NCBI RefSeq assembly: GCF_033406955.1
Contig: NZ_CP137734.1
Span: 4,278,001 to 4,342,000, forward strand
Direction of reading: 5' to 3'
Origin: Streptomyces violaceoruber
GTDB taxonomy: Bacteria; Actinomycetota; Actinomycetes; Streptomycetales; Streptomycetaceae
DNA length: 64,000 nt
The notes under the pieces were generated by a model. It did not search any database. It saw nothing but the letters and a program-made list of their open reading frames with translations, and was not told the origin of the DNA. Shown one piece after another: positions 1 through 7,317 of the stretch. Numbering within the stretch: position 1 is the stretch's first letter; each line of letters begins with the position of its first letter. Made by a program: the position numbers and the translations under genes.

Positions 1-265
1 GCGAGCCTCCGGTGACCAGGTCCATGGTGAACAGGACCTGGTCGTCGTCGGCGGCCCAGCTCGCGGGGGCCAGCACATGGGGGTGATCGATCCGCAGCGC
101 CTGCTCACGGACGAACCGCAGCAGCGAATGCGCGTCCCGCTGCTGGAGTACCTTCGCGGCCACGTAACGCCTGCGCCGGTGGTCCCAGGCACGCCAGACG
201 GCACCCACCCCGCCCCGGCCGATCGGGTCGACCAGCTCGTACCGGCCAGCGAAGACCTCACCCAT
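1..265 (-). CDS. Ser/Thr protein kinase, N-terminal part (cut by window edge)
   Basis: The minus-strand frame opens at an ATG at 265 and runs off the left edge of the window. The visible 88 residues begin MGEVFAGRYELVDPIGRGG, which is the start of a Hanks-type kinase: a glycine-rich loop (GRGGVGAVW) near residues 17-25, then the AAKVL segment that carries the ATP-binding lysine near residue 40. The catalytic loop and everything C-terminal lie outside the window, so membrane or sensor domains cannot be judged. The gene is followed on its 5' side, 86 bp away, by an HTH protein gene in the same direction, and the two may be co-transcribed. The family call is firm; the specific role is unknown. 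Confidence 0.85.
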   Translation of the reverse strand, partial: MGEVFAGRYELVDPIGRGGVGAVWRAWDHRRRRYVAAKVLQQRDAHSLLRFVREQALRIDHPHVLAPASWAADDDQVLFTMDLVTGGS

Positions 266-351
266 GGCTGTGCGCCGCTCCTCCCCTGGGACCTGTCGCG
301 CCACTCCCGCGGGCCCGGCCGCCGACCCCCTCGGCGACCGGACCCGCGGGG

Positions 352-900
352 TCAGTTCTGGTGGGACTGGTAGTGCGCGACCGCGTCGGACGTGCGGCCC
401 GCGCCGTACACCCGCAGGAACTCCGCCAGCTCCGGATGCGAGGAGGACAGGGAGTCCGCCGCGTCGATGATGTCTCCGGCGGCCGCCACCGAGCGCAGCA
501 GCGACTGGATCTCCCGGACCACCCGCTTGACCGTGGGCGCGCCCGAACTACTGGTGGTCGTCGTGGTGTTGCTGAGCACCGAGCCCCCCTGGGACTTCCT
601 GATCTCGTCCATGCGCTCCGTGGCCTCGGCCGCGCTCACACTGCCGTCGGCGACCTGCCCCGCCAGGTCCTGCAGCAGCTGCACCCGCTGGACCACCGCG
701 GGGTTGCCGATCTTCGCCCGCTGGCCGCTCATCAGCTGCGACAGCATCGGCGCGGACAGCCCCAGCACTCCCGCGAGACGAGCCTGGTTGAGACCGAGAT
801 CGTCGATAAGCCTGCGGAAGAGCGCCCCCAGCGGCTCCCCGTACCAGTTCCGCTGCAGTTCCCGCGCTCTTGCGGTGGCTTCCTGCTGTGCGGCGTCCAT
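352..900 (-). CDS. Helix-turn-helix DNA-binding protein
   Basis: A 182-residue protein starting MDAAQQEATARARELQ. Residues about 20-75 read as an XRE-like helix-turn-helix (LGLNQARLAGVLGLSAPMLSQLMSGQR), so it probably binds DNA. The C-terminal half (NTTTTTSSSGAPTV linker then a helical segment) is not a domain I recognise. I chose the ATG at 900 because the open frame upstream (to 960) has no plausible extra conserved sequence and the HTH is complete without it. It lies just upstream of a Ser/Thr kinase gene on the same strand, which suggests that it might be a regulator or substrate of that kinase; this is inference only. Its targets are unknown. Confidence 0.75.
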   Translation of the reverse strand: MDAAQQEATARARELQRNWYGEPLGALFRRLIDDLGLNQARLAGVLGLSAPMLSQLMSGQRAKIGNPAVVQRVQLLQDLAGQVADGSVSAAEATERMDEIRKSQGGSVLSNTTTTTSSSGAPTVKRVVREIQSLLRSVAAAGDIIDAADSLSSSHPELAEFLRVYGAGRTSDAVAHYQSHQN

Positions 901-1080
901 TGCGTCTCCCCATCGCTTCCCCAAAAACCGCAGTTCGCTCCAGCGAACCACGCCGAGCATCTTACGGAGCGTGGTCGTTCCCCGGGAGCCCCAATCATTT
1001 GTGAGATACGGGGGGCGACCCGGTACTCTTGTCCGCGGCGACCGGCGGTCCGCGACACCAGGACCGGCGACGCCGCCCGA

Positions 1081-1153
1081 GGGGCCTTAGCTCAGTTGGT
1101 AGAGCGCTGTCTTTGCATGGCAGATGTCAGGGGTTCGACTCCCCTAGGCTCCA
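1081..1153 (+). tRNA. tRNA-Ala (TGC anticodon)
   Basis: A 73-nt cloverleaf. The acceptor stem is 1081-1087 paired with 1146-1152 (one G-U pair), the anticodon stem is 1107-1111 with 1119-1123, and the seven-base loop 1112-1118 carries TGC at 1114-1116. The T-loop sequence GTTCGACTC is present. The 3' CCA is not fully encoded (the genome reads ACCG). A possible promoter, TTGTGA at 999-1004 and TACTCT at 1024-1029, lies upstream with a rather long 19-bp spacer. A strong hairpin follows at 1160-1201. Confidence 0.95.
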
Positions 1154-1159
1154 CCGTCA

Positions 1160-1201
1160 AGAGCGCCTCCGACCTGCGGAAACGTAGATCGGAGGCGCTC
1201 T
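1160..1201 (+). terminator. Hairpin terminator after tRNA-Ala
   Basis: A perfect 13-bp inverted repeat (1160-1172 with 1189-1201) separated by a 16-base loop begins seven bases after the tRNA. It is followed by TGTTCG rather than a long U-tract, as is common in Streptomyces. Confidence 0.75.
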
Positions 1202-1549
1202 GTTCGCTTCCGGCGGGCCGCAGGGGCCCGCCCTCGCGGGCACCGGCGGACGGAGACGTTCCTCACCGTCGGCGACCCCACACCGTGCCCGACACCGCAC
1301 GCACCGCTCGGATGATCACCAACGACCGGAGGAAAAGGGCCAGTTGAGCACGTGGAACAGCGCTCCGGCGCCCGCGCCGCCACCGGAACCGGACCCCGCA
1401 CGGGCCCCTCTCGGCGCCCCGGCGGCGCTGTCTGCTCTTGATATCGTCACCCCACAGGGCATCAGCGCAGACCCCTGCGGGGCGGTGCCACGTGGCTCAT
1501 CGCCGTCGGAGCCGTCCAATCGCTACCGACGAGGTGGAAGGGGTAGACC

Positions 1550-2326
1550 ATGCGGGCGAAGGTACGGGCCGCTCTCGACGCGCTCTATATGAAGCGTCTG
1601 GTCCGAGAGTTGGAAGGACGCCCACGCCCCCAGCACATCGGCATCATGCTCGACGGCAACCGCCGGTGGGCCAAGATGTCGGGCATCGACGACCCCCGCG
1701 AGGGCTACCGGGCCGGCGGTGCCAAGGTGCTGGACTTCCTGCGCTGGTGCGACTCCGCGCAGATCGAGCACGTCACCCTCTTCATGCTCTCCGACGACAA
1801 CCTCGCCCGGCCCGAAGAGCAGCTGAACCCCCTCATCGACATCATCGCCGAGGTCGTCGAGCAGCTGGCCGCGCCGGGCAACCCCTGGCCCGTCGAGGCC
1901 GTCGGCGCCCTGGACCTGCTGCCCGCGGAGTCCGCGAGCCGCCTCAAGACCGCCACCGCCGCCACCCAGGGCCGCAAGGGCGGCACCAAGGTCGACGTCG
2001 CCGTGGGCTACGGCGGCAGACGCGAGATCGTCGACGCCGTGCGCTCCGCCCTGACCGAGCACAGCTCCCAGGGCGGCGACATCGACGAGTTCATCGAGAC
2101 CTTCACCATGGAGCACATCTCCAAGCACCTGTACTCCAAGACACGGTCCGAGTCCGACCTCATCATCCGTACCTCCGGCGAGCAGCGGCTCTCCGGATTC
2201 CTGCTCTGGCAGTCCGCCTACGCCGAGGTCCACTTCTGCGAGACGTACTGGCCGGACTTCCGGGAGATCGACTTCCTGCGCGCCCTGCGCTCCTACTCCC
2301 TGCGGGAACGCCGCTACGGCCGCTGA
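1550..2326 (+). CDS. uppS: Short-chain cis-prenyltransferase (isoprenyl transferase, UppS family)
   Basis: A 258-residue cis-prenyl diphosphate synthase, which condenses isopentenyl diphosphate units onto an allylic primer to make polyprenyl phosphate carriers for cell-wall synthesis. The catalytic aspartate sits in MLDGNRRWAK (Asp35), and the late substrate-binding motif IIRTSGEQRLSGFLLWQSAY is intact. Start ATG at 1550 is preceded by GGAAGGGG. Actinobacteria usually have two such enzymes, one making the full-length undecaprenyl or decaprenyl chain and one making a short Z-farnesyl product. Sequence alone does not settle which this is, although the missing N-terminal extension and the RTSGEQRLS form are compatible with either. 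A parS site and a strong hairpin follow directly. Confidence 0.92.
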   Translation: MRAKVRAALDALYMKRLVRELEGRPRPQHIGIMLDGNRRWAKMSGIDDPREGYRAGGAKVLDFLRWCDSAQIEHVTLFMLSDDNLARPEEQLNPLIDIIAEVVEQLAAPGNPWPVEAVGALDLLPAESASRLKTATAATQGRKGGTKVDVAVGYGGRREIVDAVRSALTEHSSQGGDIDEFIETFTMEHISKHLYSKTRSESDLIIRTSGEQRLSGFLLWQSAYAEVHFCETYWPDFREIDFLRALRSYSLRERRYGR

Positions 2327-2331
2327 GCGCC

Positions 2332-2345
2332 GTTTCACGTGAAAC
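2332..2345. promoter_or_regulatory. parS: parS centromere site (perfect)
   Basis: The 14-bp palindrome GTTTCACGTGAAAC matches the Streptomyces ParB-binding parS consensus at every position. It lies six bases after the prenyltransferase stop codon, between that stop and its terminator. ParB loading at such origin-proximal sites organises chromosome segregation during sporulation. Confidence 0.93.
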
Positions 2346-2347
2346 AT

Positions 2348-2388
2348 CGCCGCGGGGCGGGAGACTTACGGTCTCCCGCCCCGCGGCG
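2348..2388. terminator. Bidirectional hairpin terminator
   Basis: A perfect 18-bp stem (2348-2365 with 2371-2388) with a five-base loop. It lies between the convergent prenyltransferase (+) and DUF5324 (-) genes and can serve both. Confidence 0.85.
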
Positions 2389-2435
2389 GTAACGAAACGA
2401 CAGAAGGCGGCCGGCGCCAGTACGGCGAGCGGAGA

Positions 2436-3134
2436 TCAGCGGGGCTCGTCGCCCTCCGCCTCATCCTGGGCCTGCTTGGCCTGCACCTCGGGATCGAGAA
2501 CCGCCTCACCGGTGCCGTCCACCGACGTCAGCCGGCCCGACTCGGCAACCTCCGTCGCCTCCGGCGGCTCCACCAGCCAGTCCGGGTTGGCCTGCTTGTC
2601 CCACCACTTCCACGCGGCGAAGGCGCCGCCCGCGACGACCCCCACCACCGCGAGGACCTTGGCGACCCGGCCGACCCTGGCCCGACGCTGGTGCTTGCGC
2701 GTCAGCCTCTGGATCTCCTTGGCCGTGACCTGACCGCGCAGTGCGGCCAGCGCGGCGGCACCGCGCGCCGTGGCTTCGTCGCGCACGGGACCCGCCGCGG
2801 CCACCGCCTGCTCGATCCTCGGACGTGAGTAGTCGGCCGCCTGCCGAGCGGCCAGACGCGTACGGACGGCAGCCTCCTGCGCGGCCGCGTCCATCTTCGG
2901 CGGCACATGCGTCCGGGCCTGTTCCAGCCGCGGCGCCACGTGGGTGCCGTACTGCTGGCGCGCCTGGCATGTGGCCTGCGACACCTTGGGCGCCAGCCGT
3001 ACGCGCGCCTCCTGTGCATAATGAGCGGCCCTGTCCTTGGCCGTGTCGGCGTAGGGCGCCACCACTTCCGCGGCGTGCAGCACGCTGTCCTTCGCCGAAC
3101 CGGTCGCGGCGCGCACGCTGTCGATGCGGGTCAC
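2436..3134 (-). CDS. DUF5324 family protein, helical with one membrane segment
   Basis: A 232-residue protein conserved in streptomycetes (family recognised as DUF5324). Residues 1-150 are alanine-, glutamine- and arginine-rich amphipathic helix (apolipoprotein-like repeats such as YADTAKDRAAHYAQEARVRL), followed by a single hydrophobic segment (VLAVVGVVAGGAFAAWKWW, about residues 162-180) and an acidic C-terminal tail with EVAESGRL. This pattern suggests a membrane-anchored coiled-coil protein. No enzymatic motif is present and its function is unknown. It is transcribed alone, convergent to uppS, and divergent from the cyclophilin gene. Confidence 0.8.
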   Translation of the reverse strand: MTRIDSVRAATGSAKDSVLHAAEVVAPYADTAKDRAAHYAQEARVRLAPKVSQATCQARQQYGTHVAPRLEQARTHVPPKMDAAAQEAAVRTRLAARQAADYSRPRIEQAVAAAGPVRDEATARGAAALAALRGQVTAKEIQRLTRKHQRRARVGRVAKVLAVVGVVAGGAFAAWKWWDKQANPDWLVEPPEATEVAESGRLTSVDGTGEAVLDPEVQAKQAQDEAEGDEPR

Positions 3135-3454
3135 GGGTTCCTCCTCCTCGGTGGCGTACGGTAATTCGACTTTCCACCCTTTTACGGATCATGCCTGCGG
3201 ACGCGCCGCCAGGCATGCGAGGGCGGGCATCCGGGTCACGGACGATGCCGCCGCGTCCTCTGGGGCAAGTGGTGATGAAGTTGCGAACAAGAGCTGATCA
3301 ACGTCAATAACCGATGAATACCGGGCAACACGAGCCTGTCCACGACCATGCCACGGATCGGCGCCCCACGCTCGTGACCCAGCGGTAAGAGCGCCGAACG
3401 GGCCCCCGGCCGTGCGAGGATCGGTGCGCACAACAGGACGACGGAAGGCACCTC
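3135..3454. other. Divergent intergenic region, no gene seen
   Basis: This 320-bp stretch separates the divergent DUF5324 and cyclophilin genes. It holds a comparatively AT-rich patch at about 3270-3325 that probably contains promoters, and the SD sequence GGAAGG of the cyclophilin gene at 3443-3448. Frames crossing it lack codon bias or recognisable products. Confidence 0.6.
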
Positions 3455-3988
3455 GTGGCCGCGCAGCTCTACGCCACCCTGAAGACCAGCCAAGGTGACA
3501 TCGAGGTCCGGCTGCTGCCGAACCACGCACCCAGGACCGTCAAGAACTTCGTCGAGCTGGCCCGCGGCGAGCGGGAGTGGACCCACCCCGCCACCGGCGA
3601 GAAATCCATGGCCAGGCTCTACGACGGCACCGTCTTCCACCGGGTCCTCAGCGGTTTCATGATCCAGGGCGGCGATCCGCTGGGCAACGGCACCGGCGAC
3701 CCCGGCTACCAGTTCCCGGACGAGTTCCACCCCGACCTCGCCTTCGACAAGCCCTACCTGATGGCCATGGCCAACGCCGGCCCCGGGACCAACGGCTCGC
3801 AGTTCTTCATCACCGTCTCCCCGACGACCTGGCTGAACCGCAAGCACACGATCTTCGGCGAAGTGACCGACGCGGCCAGTCAGAAGGTCGTCGACACCAT
3901 CGCCGCCGCCCGGACCAACCCCCGCACCGAGCGGCCCCTCACCGACATCGTCATCGAGTCGGTCGTCGTCGAGACAAGGAACGCCTGA
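3455..3988 (+). CDS. Cyclophilin-type peptidyl-prolyl cis-trans isomerase
   Basis: A 177-residue cytoplasmic cyclophilin that catalyses proline isomerisation in folding proteins. The family signature is complete: the catalytic arginine in VFHRVLSGFMIQGGD, the ANAGPGTNGSQFFIT strand, and the active-site tryptophan in TTWLNRKHTIFGEV. No signal peptide is present. The GTG start at 3455 follows GGAAGG at eight-base spacing. It has the same position relative to the kinase/division cluster as ppiA in mycobacteria. Confidence 0.95.
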   Translation: MAAQLYATLKTSQGDIEVRLLPNHAPRTVKNFVELARGEREWTHPATGEKSMARLYDGTVFHRVLSGFMIQGGDPLGNGTGDPGYQFPDEFHPDLAFDKPYLMAMANAGPGTNGSQFFITVSPTTWLNRKHTIFGEVTDAASQKVVDTIAAARTNPRTERPLTDIVIESVVVETRNA

Positions 3989-4092
3989 CGCCCCGCCACA
4001 CCGGGCAGGAACCAAACGCCCCGCTCATCCGTAGAGCAGGGCGGGGCGGTGCATCTGCACACACCGCCCGCAGGGACGACCGAGGGGATGCC

Positions 4093-4986
4093 ATGGACCA
4101 CGCGGCGGCCGGCCGACCGGATGCCCAGAGCCTGCCCGGCTGCTATCGCCATCCGGACCGCGAGACCGGCATCCGCTGCACCCGCTGCGAGCGCCCCATC
4201 TGCCCGGACTGCATGGTCAACGCCTCCGTCGGCTTCCACTGCCCCGACTGCGCCGCCGGCCGCACACCCGGCGCCACCGGCCCGGCCCCGGGCGCCTCCC
4301 GGCCCCGCACCCTCGCGGGCGGCACCGTCGCGGCAGACCCGCACCTCGTCACCAAGATCCTGATCGGGATCAATGTGGCGGTGTTCATCGCCGTCCAGGC
4401 GCTCCCGTCGTCCTTCCTCAGCGACATGGTGCTCATCGGACGCTGGCCCCCCGCCCCCTTCGTCCCGACCGAGGGCGTCGCGGAGGGCGAGTGGTACCGG
4501 CTGGTGACCACGATGTTCACCCACGAGGAGATCTGGCACATCGGCTTCAACATGATCAGCCTCTGGTTCCTCGGCGGCCCCCTGGAAGCGGCCCTCGGCA
4601 GAGCCCGCTACCTCGCCCTCTACCTCGTCTCCGGCCTCGCCGGCAGCGTGCTCGCCTACCTGCTGGCCTCGCCCACCACGGCCACCCTCGGCGCCTCCGG
4701 CGCGATCTTCGGCCTCTTCGGCGCCACCGCCGCCCTCGTGCGCCGGCTCAACGCCGACATGCGGCCGGTCGTCATCCTGCTGGTGATCAGCCTGATCTTC
4801 ACTTTCACCCGGGGCAACATCTCCTGGCAGGCCCACGTCGGCGGCCTCGTCGCGGGTGCCGTGATCGGCTACGCCATGCTTCACGCGCCCCGTGAGCGGC
4901 GCACGCTCGTCCAGTACGGCACCTGTGCGCTGGTCCTCCTGGTCGTCGTCGGCCTGACCCTGCTGAGATCGGCGCAGCTCACCTGA
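4093..4986 (+). CDS. Rhomboid-family intramembrane serine protease with N-terminal zinc-ribbon
   Basis: A 297-residue membrane protein. The N-terminus (residues 17-53) has cysteine/histidine pairs (CYRHP, CTRCERPICPDC, FHCPDC) like a B-box zinc-binding module, followed by a Pro/Ala linker and six or more membrane segments from residue 88. The rhomboid catalytic dyad is visible: Ser202 in GASGAIFG and His248 in QAHVGG, with the HIGFN motif at 149-153. Such enzymes cleave transmembrane substrates within the bilayer; the substrate here is unknown. ATG at 4093 follows GAGGGG. A weak GC hairpin (4017-4024 with 4041-4048) lies between it and the cyclophilin gene. Confidence 0.92.
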   Translation: MDHAAAGRPDAQSLPGCYRHPDRETGIRCTRCERPICPDCMVNASVGFHCPDCAAGRTPGATGPAPGASRPRTLAGGTVAADPHLVTKILIGINVAVFIAVQALPSSFLSDMVLIGRWPPAPFVPTEGVAEGEWYRLVTTMFTHEEIWHIGFNMISLWFLGGPLEAALGRARYLALYLVSGLAGSVLAYLLASPTTATLGASGAIFGLFGATAALVRRLNADMRPVVILLVISLIFTFTRGNISWQAHVGGLVAGAVIGYAMLHAPRERRTLVQYGTCALVLLVVVGLTLLRSAQLT

Positions 4987-4993
4987 GCGCTCG

Positions 4994-5206
4994 TTGTCCA
5001 CAGTAGGTGGCGGATCTTGTGCACAGCGTGCGGGAACACATGTGCCCCCTGTCGCTGACCAGTGTTATCGCAGGTCAGGCAGGGGGCGAACATGTTTTCG
5101 GAAGCTGGGTCCAGCCGGTACTTCCGTCACACCGGCGTCAACGCCAGGGGGGTTATCCACAGATCGTCTTTCTTTTCCCCAGCGTGTGGACAATGCCTGT
5201 GGATAA
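4994..5206. promoter_or_regulatory. Cluster of DnaA boxes outside oriC
   Basis: Five DnaA-box-like nonamers lie in the 267-bp gap between the convergent rhomboid and crgA genes: TTGTCCACA at 4994-5002, TTGTGCACA at 5017-5025 (one mismatch), TTATCCACA at 5153-5161, and reverse-strand boxes at 5185-5193 (TGTGGACAA) and 5198-5206 (TGTGGATAA). TTGTCCACA is the preferred Streptomyces box. There is no dnaA, dnaN or gyrB here, so this is not oriC. DnaA titration or regulation of initiation is the likely role. Confidence 0.8.
5044..5087. terminator. Imperfect hairpin between rhomboid and crgA
   Basis: Arms 5044-5060 and 5073-5087 pair over 13 positions with a small internal bulge and a 12-base loop. 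It lies inside the DnaA-box cluster and probably ends transcription of the convergent genes. Confidence 0.5.
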
Positions 5207-5253
5207 CTCCGCGAATACCCCTGGGCAGAGCTAACGGGCAGCCACCGCCGGGG

Positions 5254-5508
5254 CTACTTCCACTGCGTCGAGACGCCGAACCCCGCGGCGATGAAACCGA
5301 AGCCCACCACGATGTTCCAGTTGCCCAGAGAGTCGATGGGCAGCGAACCGTCGGTGACGTAGAAGACGACGATCCAGGCCAGGCCGATGACGAACATGGC
5401 CAGCATGACCGGCGCCACCCAGCCGCGGCTGGTCAGCTTGATGCTGGTCGCCTGCTTCGAGGGCGGCGGCGTGTAATCGGCCTTCTTGCGGATACGTGAC
5501 TTCGGCAC
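5254..5508 (-). CDS. crgA: Cell division protein CrgA
   Basis: An 84-residue membrane protein with a basic N-terminus ([15 protein letters not shown]) and two membrane segments (about 31-51 and 65-80), matching CrgA in length and sequence. CrgA is a division-site membrane protein that coordinates septation and inhibits Z-ring formation in aerial hyphae of Streptomyces. The GTG at 5508 is the right start: translation gives the family N-terminus and it follows GAGAGACC. It is convergent with the rhomboid gene and divergent from the DUF881 gene, as in mycobacteria. Confidence 0.95.
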
Positions 5509-5659
5509 GAGGGTCTCTCCTGTCGATGCGCTGCGTGGCCGCGCAGGGAACGGGGCTCGGTCTCGGTGGGCGGCGTACATGGGACGAGGGGACTCTGAGC
5601 GCTCCCCCGGGCGTCCGTTAGCGTAGTCCTTCCGTGGCGCCGAAGGAGATAAGGGTACG

Positions 5660-6439
5660 TTGAGCAATTCTGCCGACTCCCCCGGGACGGGATCCAGCCC
5701 TGTCCGCCGGCGCCGTTTCCGGCCCGTGCGGGTACTCACGGCGGCCGTCTTCGCCCTCGCGGGACTTATCTTCTTCACCAGCTTCGATACCGCGAAGGGC
5801 ACCAATATCCGTACGGATTCCTCTTTGCTCAAGTTGTCCGATCTCATCCATGAACGCAGCCGGGAGAACGGCGTTCTGGAGGAGTCCAACGGAGCCCTGC
5901 GCGAGGACGTCGAATCGCTCGCGGAACGCGACGACGGCCGGACGAAGTCGGAGGACGACAAGCTCGCGGCGCTGGAGGAGAAGGCGGGTACGCAGAAGCT
6001 GACGGGCGAGGCGATCACCGTCACGCTCGACGACGCCCCGCCGGACGCCACCGCGAAGCTCCCCGGCTACCCGGAGCCGCAGCCCGACTACCTGGTCATC
6101 CACCAGCAGGACCTCCAGGCCGTGGTGAACGCCCTGTGGCAGGGCGGCGCCGAGGGCATCAAGGTCATGGACCAGCGGCTGATCTCCACCAGCGCGGTGC
6201 GCTGCGTGGGCAACACCCTGATCCTCCAGGGCCGGGTCTACTCCCCGCCGTACAAGATCCAGGCGGTCGGCGACCCGGAGCGGCTGAAGAAGGCGCTGGC
6301 GAAGTCGCCGGCGATCCAGAACTACATGGTCTACGTCAACGTGTACGGGCTCGGCTGGAAGGTCGAGGACGACGGCCGGGCGACCCTGCCGGGCTACTCC
6401 GGCACGGCGGACCTGCACTATGCCCAGCCTGTGGATTAG
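5660..6439 (+). CDS. DUF881 family membrane-anchored protein
   Basis: A 259-residue protein: cytoplasmic basic N-terminus (PVRRRRFRPVR), one membrane segment at about residues 25-41, a coiled-coil of about 50 residues (LLKLSDLIHERSRENGVLEESNG onward, in short), then the DUF881 globular domain (VTLDDAPPD ... YLVIHQQDLQAVVNALW). DUF881 proteins occur next to division genes in Gram-positive bacteria; their biochemical role is unknown. The TTG start at 5660 is chosen because GAAGGAG lies at 5642-5648. The order crgA-DUF881-trpG is the same as in mycobacteria. Confidence 0.88.
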   Translation: MSNSADSPGTGSSPVRRRRFRPVRVLTAAVFALAGLIFFTSFDTAKGTNIRTDSSLLKLSDLIHERSRENGVLEESNGALREDVESLAERDDGRTKSEDDKLAALEEKAGTQKLTGEAITVTLDDAPPDATAKLPGYPEPQPDYLVIHQQDLQAVVNALWQGGAEGIKVMDQRLISTSAVRCVGNTLILQGRVYSPPYKIQAVGDPERLKKALAKSPAIQNYMVYVNVYGLGWKVEDDGRATLPGYSGTADLHYAQPVD

Positions 6440-6520
6440 GGCCGTTCCCGGGGGCCGCGCGCCGCTAGTCTGGTGCGGTACGGCGTGAGTGTGGCGCCGT
6501 GGTGCGACGGAAGGGACGGC

Positions 6521-6682
6521 ATGTACGGCTGGATCTGGCGGCATCTGCCGGGGAACGCGTGGGTGAAGGCGCTGCTCTCGCTCATGCTGGCGATGATCGT
6601 GGTCTACGTCCTGTTCCAGTACGTCTTCCCGTGGGCCGAACCGCTGCTGCCCTTCAACGATGTGACGGTGGACAACCAGTGA
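6521..6682 (+). CDS. Small single-pass membrane protein
   Basis: A 53-residue protein starting MYGWIWRHLPGN with one hydrophobic helix (ALLSLMLAMIVVYVLFQYVF, about residues 14-33) and a short C-terminal tail. The ATG at 6521 follows GGAAGGGA. It overlaps the following glutaminase gene by four bases (GTGA), so the two are translationally coupled. Conserved at this spot in streptomycetes as far as I recall; function unknown. Confidence 0.8.
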   Translation: MYGWIWRHLPGNAWVKALLSLMLAMIVVYVLFQYVFPWAEPLLPFNDVTVDNQ

Positions 6683-7317
6683 GCGCGCGCATCCTCGTCG
6701 TCGACAACTACGACAGCTTCGTCTTCAACCTGGTCCAGTACCTCTACCAACTCGGCGCCGAGTGCGAGGTGCTGCGCAACGACGAGGTGTCGACGGCCCA
6801 CGCCCAGGACGGTTTCGACGGCGTCCTGCTCTCGCCCGGCCCGGGCACGCCGGAGCAGGCGGGCGTCTGCGTCGACATGGTCCGGCACTGCGCGGCGACC
6901 GGGGTGCCGGTCTTCGGCGTGTGCCTGGGCATGCAGTCGATGCAGGTCGCGTACGGCGGTGTGGTGGACCGCGCGCCGGAGCTGCTGCACGGCAAGACCT
7001 CGCCGGTGGAGCACACCGGCCGGGGCGTCTTCGCGGGGCTGCCCTCGCCGTTCACGGCGACGCGGTACCACTCGCTGGCGGCGGAGCCGGCCACGGTGCC
7101 GGCCGAGCTGGAGGTGACGGCCCGTACGCCGGACGGGATCGTGATGGGCCTGCGCCACCGGGAACTGCTCGTCGAGGGCGTGCAGTTCCACCCGGAGTCG
7201 GTGCTGACCGAGCACGGGCACCGGATGCTGGCCAACTGGCTGGTGGAGTGCGGCGACCAGGACGCGGTGGCGAGGTCGGCGGGGCTCGCCCCGGTGGTGG
7301 GCAGGGCCACGGCGTGA
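6679..7317 (+). CDS. trpG: Glutamine amidotransferase, anthranilate/aminodeoxychorismate synthase component II
   Basis: A 212-residue class I glutamine amidotransferase that hydrolyses glutamine and passes ammonia to a chorismate-using synthase subunit, for tryptophan or folate synthesis. The triad is complete: Cys82 in GVCLGMQ, His171 and Glu173 in QFHPES; the oxyanion loop SPGPGTP is at 52-58. The GTG start overlaps the upstream small-protein stop. No component I gene is nearby, so whether it serves anthranilate or aminodeoxychorismate synthase cannot be decided here. It overlaps the sortase gene downstream by four bases. Confidence 0.9.
   Translation: MSARILVVDNYDSFVFNLVQYLYQLGAECEVLRNDEVSTAHAQDGFDGVLLSPGPGTPEQAGVCVDMVRHCAATGVPVFGVCLGMQSMQVAYGGVVDRAPELLHGKTSPVEHTGRGVFAGLPSPFTATRYHSLAAEPATVPAELEVTARTPDGIVMGLRHRELLVEGVQFHPESVLTEHGHRMLANWLVECGDQDAVARSAGLAPVVGRATA

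Noticed and set aside
1344..1592. An 82-residue frame with a TTG start and upstream GGAGG
   Set aside because: It overlaps the prenyltransferase start by 43 bp and is Pro/Arg-rich without family resemblance; SD spacing is long. It may be a leader but is not supported.
4987..5253. oriC
   Set aside because: There are only about five DnaA boxes and no dnaA, dnaN or recF nearby; Streptomyces oriC has many more.
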